Assembly: GCA_902495985.1 (NCBI GenBank) | Contig: CABUZF010000002.1 | Span: forward strand, 1 to 19,796 | Origin: an uncultured Collinsella sp. | GTDB lineage: Bacteria; Actinomycetota; Coriobacteriia; Coriobacteriales; Coriobacteriaceae | Direction: 5' to 3' | DNA: 19,796 bases | Part shown: piece after piece, positions 6,138 through 13,495 of the stretch | Position numbering within the stretch: the stretch's first letter is position 1 | How the letters are laid out: each line of letters begins with the position of its first letter | Notes under the pieces: model-generated | The model's input: the letters and a program-made list of their open reading frames with translations, nothing else | Told to the model about the DNA's origin: nothing | The model's database searches: none | Position numbers and translations under genes: made by a program

Positions 6138-7643
6138 GTGGGGCATGAGCGTCACACCTATATCTGCATCGACCTTAAGACGTTCTATGCCAGCGTCGAG
6201 TGCGTCGACCGAGGACTCGACCCACTCACTACGTGCCTGGTCGTCGCCGACGAATCGCGCGGGCGCACGACCATCTGCCTCGCCATCACACAGGCCATGA
6301 AGGACCTCGGGATACACAATCGCTGCCGCCTATTTGAGATTCCCGACGGCATCGACTACATCAAGGCCGTACCGCGCATGCAGCATTACATGGAAGTGTC
6401 GGCGCAAATCTACGGCATCTATCTGGAATACGTGAGCCCGCAAGACATTCACGTCTATTCAATCGACGAATGCTTTATCGACGTGACGCCCTATCTAGAC
6501 CTCTACCACACTAATGCCAAAGGCTTTGCCTGCATGTTGCGCGATGAGGTCCTCGCGCGCACCGGCATCACGGCGACGGTCGGCATCGGCCCCAACCTAT
6601 TCCAAGCCAAGGTAGCGCTCGACATTACCGCCAAGCACGTACCCAGCCGCATCGGCATACTCGACGACGAGACCTTTCGCAAGGAGATCTGGTCCCATCG
6701 TCCCATCACCGACATCTGGGGCATCGGGCCCGGCGTGGCAGCACGACTCGAAAAATACGGCGTCTACGATTTGATGGGCGTCGCGGCGCTCGACGAAAAC
6801 CTGCTCTACGACGAGCTCGGCGTCAATGCCGAATATCTCATCGACCACGCCTTCGGGCGCGAGCCGACAACTATCGCCGATATCCAAGCCTATCGCCCGC
6901 AGGCAACCTCAACTACCACAGGACAGGTGCTCTCGAAAGGCTATGCCTATGAACAGGCCTACACCGTCTTGCGCGAGATGATCGACAACGCCGTGCTGGA
7001 CTTGATCGATAAGCACGTGGTGTGCGACAGCATCTCGCTCTTTGTGGGTTATGCAAGCGAACGAGCCGACATACGCCGCCTCGACGCCAGCGGCACAGCG
7101 CAATATGTGGACGGATGCGGACACCTACGCTCAAGCACGTCGAGTATCGAACCCACTGCAACCGCCGGCCCCGGACTCGCGCCCCGTGCGCCCAAGCCCG
7201 TCCAGCGCGATGACGAACGGCGCCGCCTGGTGCGCGAGGCGCAGGCAATCGATGGCATCTTTGTGGGAGAGCATGGCGGCAAACCGCGCGGTGGCTATGC
7301 CGCACTCTTTGCGCACTCCAACGCTTCGCGAAAGCTGCCCGAGCGCACCAATTCGTTTAAGAAGATCATGGGCTATTTCGATGAGCTCTGGGCGCAGACC
7401 GTCGATCCCAAACGACCGGTCAAACGCATCAACTTGGGATTTGGCAACCTCATGCCCGAAGAATTTGCCACTATCGACCTGTTTAGCGATATCGAGGCCG
7501 ATGAGCGCGAGCGCGAGCTGGCGCGCGCCGTCCTGGCCGTGAAGGGCAAGTACGGCAAGAACGCCCTGGTCAAGGGATTGAGCTTTACCGCCGGCGCCAC
7601 CGCACGCGAACGCAACGATCAGGTAGGAGGACATCGTGCCTAA
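6138..7643 (+). CDS. Y-family (UmuC/UvrX-like) translesion DNA polymerase
   Basis: The protein is predicted to copy past DNA lesions with low fidelity during the SOS response. From the GTG start (GGAGG 4 nt upstream) it is 501 aa. The palm motifs are intact: CIDLKTFYASVE (10-21) with metal ligand Asp12 and steric-gate Tyr18, and VYSIDECFIDV (106-116) with Asp110 and Glu111. DIWGIGPGVAARLEKYGV (192-209) is the thumb helix-hairpin-helix. The little finger resumes near 400-450 (RTNSFKKI, RINLGFGNLMP). Between about 318 and 398 lies an extra, partly Ser/Thr/Pro-rich segment, making the protein some 80 residues longer than typical UvrX/YqjW proteins. Its stop overlaps the start of a YolD-like gene by 8 nt. 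A LexA box lies upstream. Confidence 0.93.
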   Translation: MGHERHTYICIDLKTFYASVECVDRGLDPLTTCLVVADESRGRTTICLAITQAMKDLGIHNRCRLFEIPDGIDYIKAVPRMQHYMEVSAQIYGIYLEYVSPQDIHVYSIDECFIDVTPYLDLYHTNAKGFACMLRDEVLARTGITATVGIGPNLFQAKVALDITAKHVPSRIGILDDETFRKEIWSHRPITDIWGIGPGVAARLEKYGVYDLMGVAALDENLLYDELGVNAEYLIDHAFGREPTTIADIQAYRPQATSTTTGQVLSKGYAYEQAYTVLREMIDNAVLDLIDKHVVCDSISLFVGYASERADIRRLDASGTAQYVDGCGHLRSSTSSIEPTATAGPGLAPRAPKPVQRDDERRRLVREAQAIDGIFVGEHGGKPRGGYAALFAHSNASRKLPERTNSFKKIMGYFDELWAQTVDPKRPVKRINLGFGNLMPEEFATIDLFSDIEADERERELARAVLAVKGKYGKNALVKGLSFTAGATARERNDQVGGHRA

Positions 7644-8061
7644 GTCCCAACAACAGCCGATGCGGCCACCGACGCCTTTTGAACGTCTAGCGGACCCCGA
7701 GGGAAGACGTCGCTCCACCGACCCCAAGCTCACCGCCAACGGCTCCGTCCGCGCCGGCCGTGCCGCGCAGTTTATGCCCTTTGCCGCCCTCACGGGATAC
7801 TACGAGCTCGTACGTAAGCAGGAAATCACCGTCGAACCCAAATGCGAGCTCACGGAAGAAAAAGCCCTCGAGCTTTCGAAAAAGCTCGAGGGCCTCAAAC
7901 GTGGCGACTTGGTGCGCGTCACCTATTACGATACGTACGGCTATCGTAGCCGCACGGGCATTCTCGACGAAGTGTTACCCGCATTCAAGCTGCTCAAACT
8001 CAGGGATATCGCCATCAACTTCGACGATATCCAAGGCATCGAGCTGCGTGGTCGAGTCTAG
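7636..8061 (+). CDS. YolD-like protein
   Basis: YolD-like proteins are small partners usually encoded beside UvrX/UmuC-type polymerases in Gram-positive bacteria and thought to stand in for UmuD-like functions. The 141-aa product carries the family block RAAQFMPFAALTGYYELV (42-59), a charged helix (EEKALELSKKLEGL) and a beta-rich C-terminus ending in IAINFDDIQGIELRGRV. The GTG start at 7636 has AGGAGG 5 nt upstream and overlaps the polymerase stop, so translation is probably coupled, and both genes should be under the LexA box. The stop overlaps the stop of the converging surface-protein gene by 4 nt (CTAG). Confidence 0.88.
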   Translation: MPKSQQQPMRPPTPFERLADPEGRRRSTDPKLTANGSVRAGRAAQFMPFAALTGYYELVRKQEITVEPKCELTEEKALELSKKLEGLKRGDLVRVTYYDTYGYRSRTGILDEVLPAFKLLKLRDIAINFDDIQGIELRGRV

Positions 8062-10610
8062 CAACGAGAACGCTTGCGCAAGACGAGAGCAATGCCAAGC
8101 ACTGCGGCAGCTGCAACCAGCAATCCCAAGACCAGCGTGAGGGTCGAGTCGCCAGCGTGAGGCAGCAAGCCGTCCTTCGGAGTCTTCTTAGTGGTCGTCG
8201 AAACGGTCGTCGCGGTGCTGCTCGACTGGTCGTTGCCACCCGTCTGGCTGCCACCAGGCTGATTGCCGCCACCCGGCTGCGAAGGATCGGTGGGTTCCGT
8301 CGGATCCGGAGTACCGGGATCAATCGGATTCTCCGAATTCTCCTTGCGCTGGATCCAAACCTGGCAACCATAGAACGGGTTGGCGGTACCAAGGCACAGA
8401 CCCTGGTTGGTCACCGCAAAGGTGCGCAGACCATGGTTATACGGATCGTTAAAGCCATTAGTCGTCAGCGTCGTAAAGTTCACGCCGTCCTCGGTCACAT
8501 ACATATCAAAGCCGCGCTCGGCATCGCGCAGGTAACACATGCACGTAAGGACACTCTGCAGCTTCTTGAGGTTCTCCTCACTCAGCAGCTTATCGAGCGC
8601 ATCCTGAATATCGCTCGGCAGCTCGGTGCCATAGGCATCCTCGTACTGCTGCTTAAGGCTCTCATAGCTATCGAGCATGTCCTGATACTGGTCGGCAAAG
8701 GACTTGAAGTACGCGATCTCGCCATCGATCTTCTGGACATAAGCGGCGTCGTCCTCAAAGTCCTGGGACATCGTCGCGGCCTGATCGCAAAGACCGCCCG
8801 CGGCAGCCTCCAGCGCATCGCTCAGATCGCCAAAGCCCTTAGCAACCTCGGTCTTCTCGTCATCGACATCGACGGCCTCGTTTGAATCATCAACCTCGGC
8901 AGCTTCGTTCGAATCATCGACCTCGACGGCCTCGTTTGAATCATCGTCCGCAAGCGTGTTCACGGGAACGATGGGGTCGTCAGGCGATTTCTTGTCGAGC
9001 AGGTGATCGAGCAGGTCCCTAAGGCGCTGAACCTGAGAGTCCCACTCCTCGGGCGTCATATCGATAATGTCGCCATTGGAGAACTGGCCGATCGGCTCAA
9101 GCAGGCTCGCGGTATCAAAGGTACCGATATACAGCTTGCCGTCGAACTTCTGCATGCGCCAAATGTACTGGTTCTCGTTTCGGCCAAAGCCCGAAGTCAG
9201 GCCGGAAATACCGCCCTCGGGGAACATGTCGGTGCGATCGCCAACGACGAGCTCCATGTTCTCGTCCTTGTCCATGCGATAGATGTTAACCGACTGCTCA
9301 AGATTGGCATTCACAAACGAGCAGTCAACGCCGCCCATGCTGCTCTTGCCGCCCTCTTCGGTGTTGGATTTGTTGAACAGGATGCGCTCGAGGGCAATCT
9401 CCTCGTCGTTGTATTCACCGATATAGAGGTAGTCGTTGTAGACGATGAGGTTGGCAGCGCCAGAACGGGTACGGGCAGGATCGATGCCAAAGCAGTACTT
9501 TGCACCGTCCGTCTTCTGATCGCCGACAATGGGAGTCCACGAATAGCTGCCGTCGGCATTCTTGTCGCCACGGACCATGGCAAACGACTGCATGGAATTA
9601 TCATCGGGAGCGTTCTCGGGCGTACCGGTGCAGATGGTCGCATAGAGATGGCCATTGTACGAGACCATATCCCAAATGGCGCCGCCGTAGATGCTGTCCT
9701 TATAGCGAATCGCCGGATAGCCAAACAGCGTCTCCGAGTTGGCAATCTCGGTGAAGCTGTCCTGGCCCTTCGAGGGGTCAGACGACGTCAGGATTGTCGA
9801 CACAAAATTACCGTTCGCGTCTTTACCCACATTACTGATGACGAGCTGGCCATCATGGACGCACATGCCGCGGATACCGGTAGAAATGCCCTGCTTGTAG
9901 GCAGCACCGTAATCCTGCATGCTCGAAAGGCCCTGATAGACAACTTTGTACTCATCCGTCTTAGGATCGATCTCGTATACAGCAGGCAGGCCGCTTTTGC
10001 CGCCATTGGTCCTGACGCTGCCGCAGAAATAGAGCTTACCCTTATAGCTCACGGCATTGCGAAACAAAGGAGCGACGCCGTTGAGCGATTCAGAGAGCAG
10101 CAGCTTGGTCTCACCGGTCTTGGTATTGATCTTGACCAAGATGCCGCCGCTGTCCTTGTCGGCCGTGCCGTCCTCCTTCTGCTGTCCATAGAAGAAGGTG
10201 CCGTTAAACATGGCCTCCAGCGTCAGGCGCATGGTCTCGGCATCAAAGGAATCGCCCAGCGTGCCGTTCATGAGCGTCAGCGTGTTGCCCATCGCCGCAT
10301 AGCAGGTGCCCACATAAAGCCAGTCACCATAGCTCGCAGCCGCCCAAGTGTAGCTCTGGCCGCGATCGCCTTCGTTGTTGGCCGTATTACCATCGGCGCC
10401 CGGAACGGCAACGGCACCGCCACCCTGGTAGTCGACGATGCCATCCGGCTGCGACGTTCCTACCGTAGGATGCGAGAGCTTTTCAAAGGAATACCCATTT
10501 CCCGCATTGTAGGTAACGGCACCCGAAGCGTCTTCGGCATGCGCCGGCAGCGGCGATACCAAGATAGCGGCAAGCGCTGCCACCAAGCCAAGTGCTCCCA
10601 CTCGTCTCAT
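8058..10610 (-). CDS. Large secreted, probably cell-wall-anchored beta-propeller-like surface protein
   Basis: The 850-aa product has a Sec signal peptide (MRR, hydrophobic 5-20, cleavage likely after AHA at 23-25). A repeated pattern follows, with strands such as DWLYVGT (96-102), KLYFCGS (192-198), HLYATICTG (321-329), YLYIGEY (394-400) and KLYIGTF (492-498), suggesting a beta-propeller. From about 515 to 695 a charged, helical, Asp/Glu-rich segment contains three tandem 9-residue repeats. A final blade-like block (FDMYVTEDGVNFTTL and GLCLGTANPFYG) follows it, so the helical part looks inserted. The C-terminus has a Pro/Gly/Thr-rich wall spacer (757-813), LPHAG (816-820), a hydrophobic helix (823-844) and RKRSRC, a sortase-type sorting signal with a variant LPxAG motif. 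The SD GGGGAGG lies 10 nt upstream. Ligand unknown; a surface adhesin or binding role is inference. Confidence 0.85.
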   Translation of the reverse strand: MRRVGALGLVAALAAILVSPLPAHAEDASGAVTYNAGNGYSFEKLSHPTVGTSQPDGIVDYQGGGAVAVPGADGNTANNEGDRGQSYTWAAASYGDWLYVGTCYAAMGNTLTLMNGTLGDSFDAETMRLTLEAMFNGTFFYGQQKEDGTADKDSGGILVKINTKTGETKLLLSESLNGVAPLFRNAVSYKGKLYFCGSVRTNGGKSGLPAVYEIDPKTDEYKVVYQGLSSMQDYGAAYKQGISTGIRGMCVHDGQLVISNVGKDANGNFVSTILTSSDPSKGQDSFTEIANSETLFGYPAIRYKDSIYGGAIWDMVSYNGHLYATICTGTPENAPDDNSMQSFAMVRGDKNADGSYSWTPIVGDQKTDGAKYCFGIDPARTRSGAANLIVYNDYLYIGEYNDEEIALERILFNKSNTEEGGKSSMGGVDCSFVNANLEQSVNIYRMDKDENMELVVGDRTDMFPEGGISGLTSGFGRNENQYIWRMQKFDGKLYIGTFDTASLLEPIGQFSNGDIIDMTPEEWDSQVQRLRDLLDHLLDKKSPDDPIVPVNTLADDDSNEAVEVDDSNEAAEVDDSNEAVDVDDEKTEVAKGFGDLSDALEAAAGGLCDQAATMSQDFEDDAAYVQKIDGEIAYFKSFADQYQDMLDSYESLKQQYEDAYGTELPSDIQDALDKLLSEENLKKLQSVLTCMCYLRDAERGFDMYVTEDGVNFTTLTTNGFNDPYNHGLRTFAVTNQGLCLGTANPFYGCQVWIQRKENSENPIDPGTPDPTEPTDPSQPGGGNQPGGSQTGGNDQSSSTATTVSTTTKKTPKDGLLPHAGDSTLTLVLGLLVAAAAVLGIALVLRKRSRC
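8865..8945. repeat. Three tandem 27-bp repeats inside surface-protein gene
   Basis: The repeats encode DDSNEAVEV, DDSNEAAEV and DDSNEAVDV (residues 556-582). They are in frame, so copy-number change would lengthen or shorten the acidic stalk without breaking the protein. Slippage variation between strains is plausible. Confidence 0.85.
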
Positions 10611-10884
10611 AAGGCTATAACCTCCCCTGTCCTAAAGCCCAGCTTTAGCATTCTTCATTTCTGTCCACGGTTAATTGCAATCTGAGCACAGCAATAATCA
10701 GCGTATAAATATACACCTGTAATTTTTTGGACGGGTTAATAGATGCTCGATTGGTAGCGAATTCCGCGCAAACCGTCACCAAACTCCACTTTTGCCGCAT
10801 CTAAGGGTTATTTTTTTGCGCAATTTTTTGGATGCCGATAGTCACAATGAGCAGGAGGCCGGTATCCACCGGAGAGGACAACGC
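10611..10884. other. Intergenic region upstream of surface-protein gene
   Basis: No gene was found in this stretch. It is AT-rich compared with its surroundings, with several poly-T or poly-A runs and a 5-2-5 palindrome GTATAAATATAC near 10703-10714. It must hold the promoter of the surface-protein gene on the minus strand, but no clearly good -35/-10 pair was found. No convincing terminator for the HMA-domain gene is visible either. Confidence 0.4.
10632..10648 (-). promoter_or_regulatory. Small hairpin in leader of surface-protein gene
   Basis: A perfect 7-bp inverted repeat (CTAAAGC and GCTTTAG) with a 3-nt loop lies just upstream of the GGGGAGG ribosome-binding site. It may be an mRNA hairpin or a small operator. 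Its function is unknown. Confidence 0.35.
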
Positions 10885-11268
10885 CTACATTTTCATAACG
10901 TAATAGCCCGCGCCCCTCACCGCTGTCTCGAGTGTGTCGCGATCAACCGGGCGCTTCGAGCGTACGCGTGCCGTGTGGTCCGCATACGTTACCGTTGCCC
11001 ACACGCCGTCCAGCGCATTGAGGGCATTCGTCACATTCTGAGCGCAGCCGTCACAGCTCATGCCGCCGATGAGCAGCTCATCGCTATAGGGATAGTGCGA
11101 CGCATCGGTATCCACCACAACAACCTTTTTGGCCTTCTTGCCGCTCGTACCATCGCTGCAACAACTCTTCCCGTGTGTCGAAGCGGCAATGCGACGCAGT
11201 CCAAAAAACATGCCGACGGCAATGACGGCCAGCACGATGAGATTCGCAGGGTTGAGCAAGCCACTCAT
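10885..11268 (-). CDS. Membrane-anchored heavy-metal-associated (HMA) domain protein with FeoB-associated-like N-terminus
   Basis: The 127-aa protein has two parts. Residues 1-45 hold one membrane helix (about 9-24), then a basic Arg-Arg turn and GKSCCSDG, which resembles the small Cys-rich membrane proteins found beside FeoB iron transporters. Residues 60-127 form an HMA domain of the copper-chaperone type, with GMSCDGC (69-75; Cys72 and Cys75) and a typical later block TYADHTARVRSKRPVDRDTLETAVRGAGYYV. It probably binds Cu(I) or another soft metal at the cytoplasmic membrane. ATG 11268 has AAAGGGGA upstream; a five-residue longer frame only translates the SD. A CsoR-like operator lies 30 nt upstream, supporting copper-responsive control. 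No transporter is adjacent, so its delivery partner is unknown. Confidence 0.85.
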   Translation of the reverse strand: MSGLLNPANLIVLAVIAVGMFFGLRRIAASTHGKSCCSDGTSGKKAKKVVVVDTDASHYPYSDELLIGGMSCDGCAQNVTNALNALDGVWATVTYADHTARVRSKRPVDRDTLETAVRGAGYYVMKM

Positions 11269-11297
11269 GCGTTCCCCTTTCAAGTAGCCCTATCTAG

Positions 11298-11314
11298 ATA
11301 CCCCCATGGGGTGT
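11298..11314 (-). promoter_or_regulatory. CsoR-like copper-responsive operator
   Basis: ATACCCCCATGGGGTGT is a near-palindrome with a perfect CCCCATGGGG core. It closely matches the ATACCCC...GGGGTAT pattern of CsoR-family operators. It lies about 30 nt upstream of the HMA-domain gene, between a possible minus-strand -35 (TTGACC, near 11345) and the start codon. The sequence match is direct; the regulator is inferred and its gene is not in the window. Confidence 0.65.
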
Positions 11315-11376
11315 CCCCATCTTAACCCAAAATCATGTCCGTTCGGTCAATTAGTTTCCCTCTTCAAACTTTTTTG

Positions 11377-11404
11377 TTGACCATGGCTTACTTTCGTGTA
11401 TAAG
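11377..11404 (+). promoter_or_regulatory. Sigma-70-type promoter of DUF3793-flavodoxin operon
   Basis: The -35 TTGACC (11377-11382) and -10 TATAAG (11399-11404) are separated by 16 nt. Transcription would start near 11411, about 32 nt before the GTG start. Confidence 0.6.
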
Positions 11405-11425
11405 TTTTCCTAGGCTAACAGTTTA
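11405..11425 (+). promoter_or_regulatory. Possible DtxR/IdeR-type iron operator
   Basis: CTAGGCTAAC (11410-11419) matches 9 of 10 bases of the core TTAGSCTAAC of the DtxR/IdeR box, but the outer left arm is poor. It lies just after the -10 box, over the expected transcription start, where a repressor would block transcription. Iron control would suit a flavodoxin operon. This is a suggestion, not a firm call. Confidence 0.35.
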
Positions 11426-11442
11426 GATCCGTAAGGAGCGCC

Positions 11443-12147
11443 GTGACTCGAACCATTGACATCCCAACGTTTCAGGCAGCAGTCGTGCGCAACTGCTCCC
11501 CCACGCTCGCGGGCATCAAGCCGGCATCGCTCTTTACCTATCCAGGCACCTACGCCCACGGAGACGGCTCGACCGCAACCGAAACCATCGCAGAACGCCG
11601 AGCACGCCTGCTCAACGTTATCGCCCAGTGCAATCGCGAGCTTGACCCGCTCGGCATCCACCTGAGCGTTTTGGTCTGGCGGCCCTGCGGAGCGCTCGTG
11701 TACGTGTACCGAGCCAAAAGCCTCACCACCTATTTCGCAGACCCTCGCGCCCAAACGGCACTCGCCTCGGAAGGCTACGACACGAGAGACCTTTCGACAT
11801 GCCTGGTGCATTTGGCATCACGCATCACGCTTGCGAGCAATAACGTCGCGGAATGCGCCTGTAGCCAGACTCGATGCGCACTACCCCAGCAAGCTAGCTG
11901 CAGCAAAGACTGCATCTGCGAGTTTCCGCACGAAATAGGCTACTTCCTTGGATATCCCTACGACGACGTGCACGAGTTTATCGTCCAGCGCGGCGAGAAC
12001 TACAAGGTCTTTGGACCTTGGAAGGTCTACACGAATGTCGGGCAAGCGCTTGCGACGTTCGAATCCTACCGCGCTTGCACGCAGCACCTCACCCATGTCT
12101 ATCAGCAGGGCCACAGCCTAGCAAAACTTGCCCAGGCAACCCGATAG
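11443..12147 (+). CDS. DUF3793 family protein with extra Cys-rich loop
   Basis: The 234-aa protein carries the hallmark block FPHEIGYFLGYPYDDVHEFI (161-180), followed by the expected FGPWKVY (190-196) and a C-terminal helical F-x-x-Y-x-x-C segment (206-212). DUF3793 proteins are of unknown biochemical function and are often encoded with flavodoxins in anaerobes, as here, where the next gene starts 46 nt downstream. Directly before FPHEIG lies a segment with six Cys in 22 residues (138, 140, 145, 153, 157, 159), which could hold a metal or cluster. The GTG start at 11443 has AAGGAG 4 nt upstream. There is no signal peptide or membrane span. The promoter and a possible iron operator are immediately upstream. 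Confidence 0.85.
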   Translation: MTRTIDIPTFQAAVVRNCSPTLAGIKPASLFTYPGTYAHGDGSTATETIAERRARLLNVIAQCNRELDPLGIHLSVLVWRPCGALVYVYRAKSLTTYFADPRAQTALASEGYDTRDLSTCLVHLASRITLASNNVAECACSQTRCALPQQASCSKDCICEFPHEIGYFLGYPYDDVHEFIVQRGENYKVFGPWKVYTNVGQALATFESYRACTQHLTHVYQQGHSLAKLAQATR

Positions 12148-12193
12148 AGCATACAAACCGCGGCCGCACGCCGCACAACCGAAAGGACTCAAT

Positions 12194-12613
12194 ATGAGCA
12201 AGATCGCAGTCGTCTATTGGAGCGGCACAGGCAACACCGAAGCCATGGCAAACCTCGTTGCCGAGGGCGCGTCGTCAGTCGGCGCCGAGGCAGAGGTCAT
12301 CTCCTGCGCCGATTTCTCTGCCGACAAGATCGCCGGCTATGATGCCTTCGCCTTCGGCTGCCCCGCCATGGGCTCCGAGGAGCTCGAGTACGATGAGTTC
12401 CAACCGATGTGGGACGAAGTCAAGGAGACCCTCGGTGACAAGAAGGTCGTCCTCTTTGGCTCCTATTCGTGGGCCGAAGGCGAGTGGATGGACAACTGGA
12501 AGGCCGACGCCGACGAGGCAGGCGTCAACGTGGTCGATTCCGTCATCTGCTACGATGCACCCGACGATGGGGGCGAGGCGGCCTGCCGCGCCCTTGGAGC
12601 CGAGCTCGTCTAG
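12194..12613 (+). CDS. Short-chain flavodoxin
   Basis: The 139-aa FMN protein is expected to carry one or two electrons at low potential and often replaces ferredoxin when iron is scarce. The phosphate-binding loop is YWSGTGNTEAMA (8-19). GCPAMGSEELEYDEF (about 55-69) and LFGSYSWAEGEWMDNW are the flavin-ring-contact loops, very similar to the short flavodoxins of anaerobes such as Megasphaera and Clostridium. ATG 12194 follows AAAGGA by 7 nt; the longer open frame upstream runs back into the DUF3793 gene without support. It is probably co-transcribed with DUF3793 and ends at a strong bidirectional terminator. Confidence 0.95.
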   Translation: MSKIAVVYWSGTGNTEAMANLVAEGASSVGAEAEVISCADFSADKIAGYDAFAFGCPAMGSEELEYDEFQPMWDEVKETLGDKKVVLFGSYSWAEGEWMDNWKADADEAGVNVVDSVICYDAPDDGGEAACRALGAELV

Positions 12614-12670
12614 CGGCAATGAGCTCCGCCCGTAACACGCTCTGCACCAAAACACATTCGCGTCCCAACA

Positions 12671-12705
12671 AAAACGGGAGCCGGATCACACCCGGCTCCC
12701 GTTTT
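12671..12705. terminator. Bidirectional terminator between flavodoxin and ABC ATPase genes
   Basis: A perfect 14-bp stem AAAACGGGAGCCGG / CCGGCTCCCGTTTT surrounds a 7-nt loop. It ends in T-runs on both strands, so it can stop the flavodoxin operon (+) and the amino-acid transporter operon (-). Confidence 0.92.
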
Positions 12706-12730
12706 CTGCTATGTCAGTCATATAAAGCGG

Positions 12731-13483
<753 letters not shown>

Positions 13484-13495
13484 GATAGAACCTCC

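Noticed and set aside
9003..10685. 560-codon open frame antisense to the surface-protein gene
   Set aside because: The opposite strand encodes a coherent signal peptide, repeats and anchor; the antisense product has no recognisable features.
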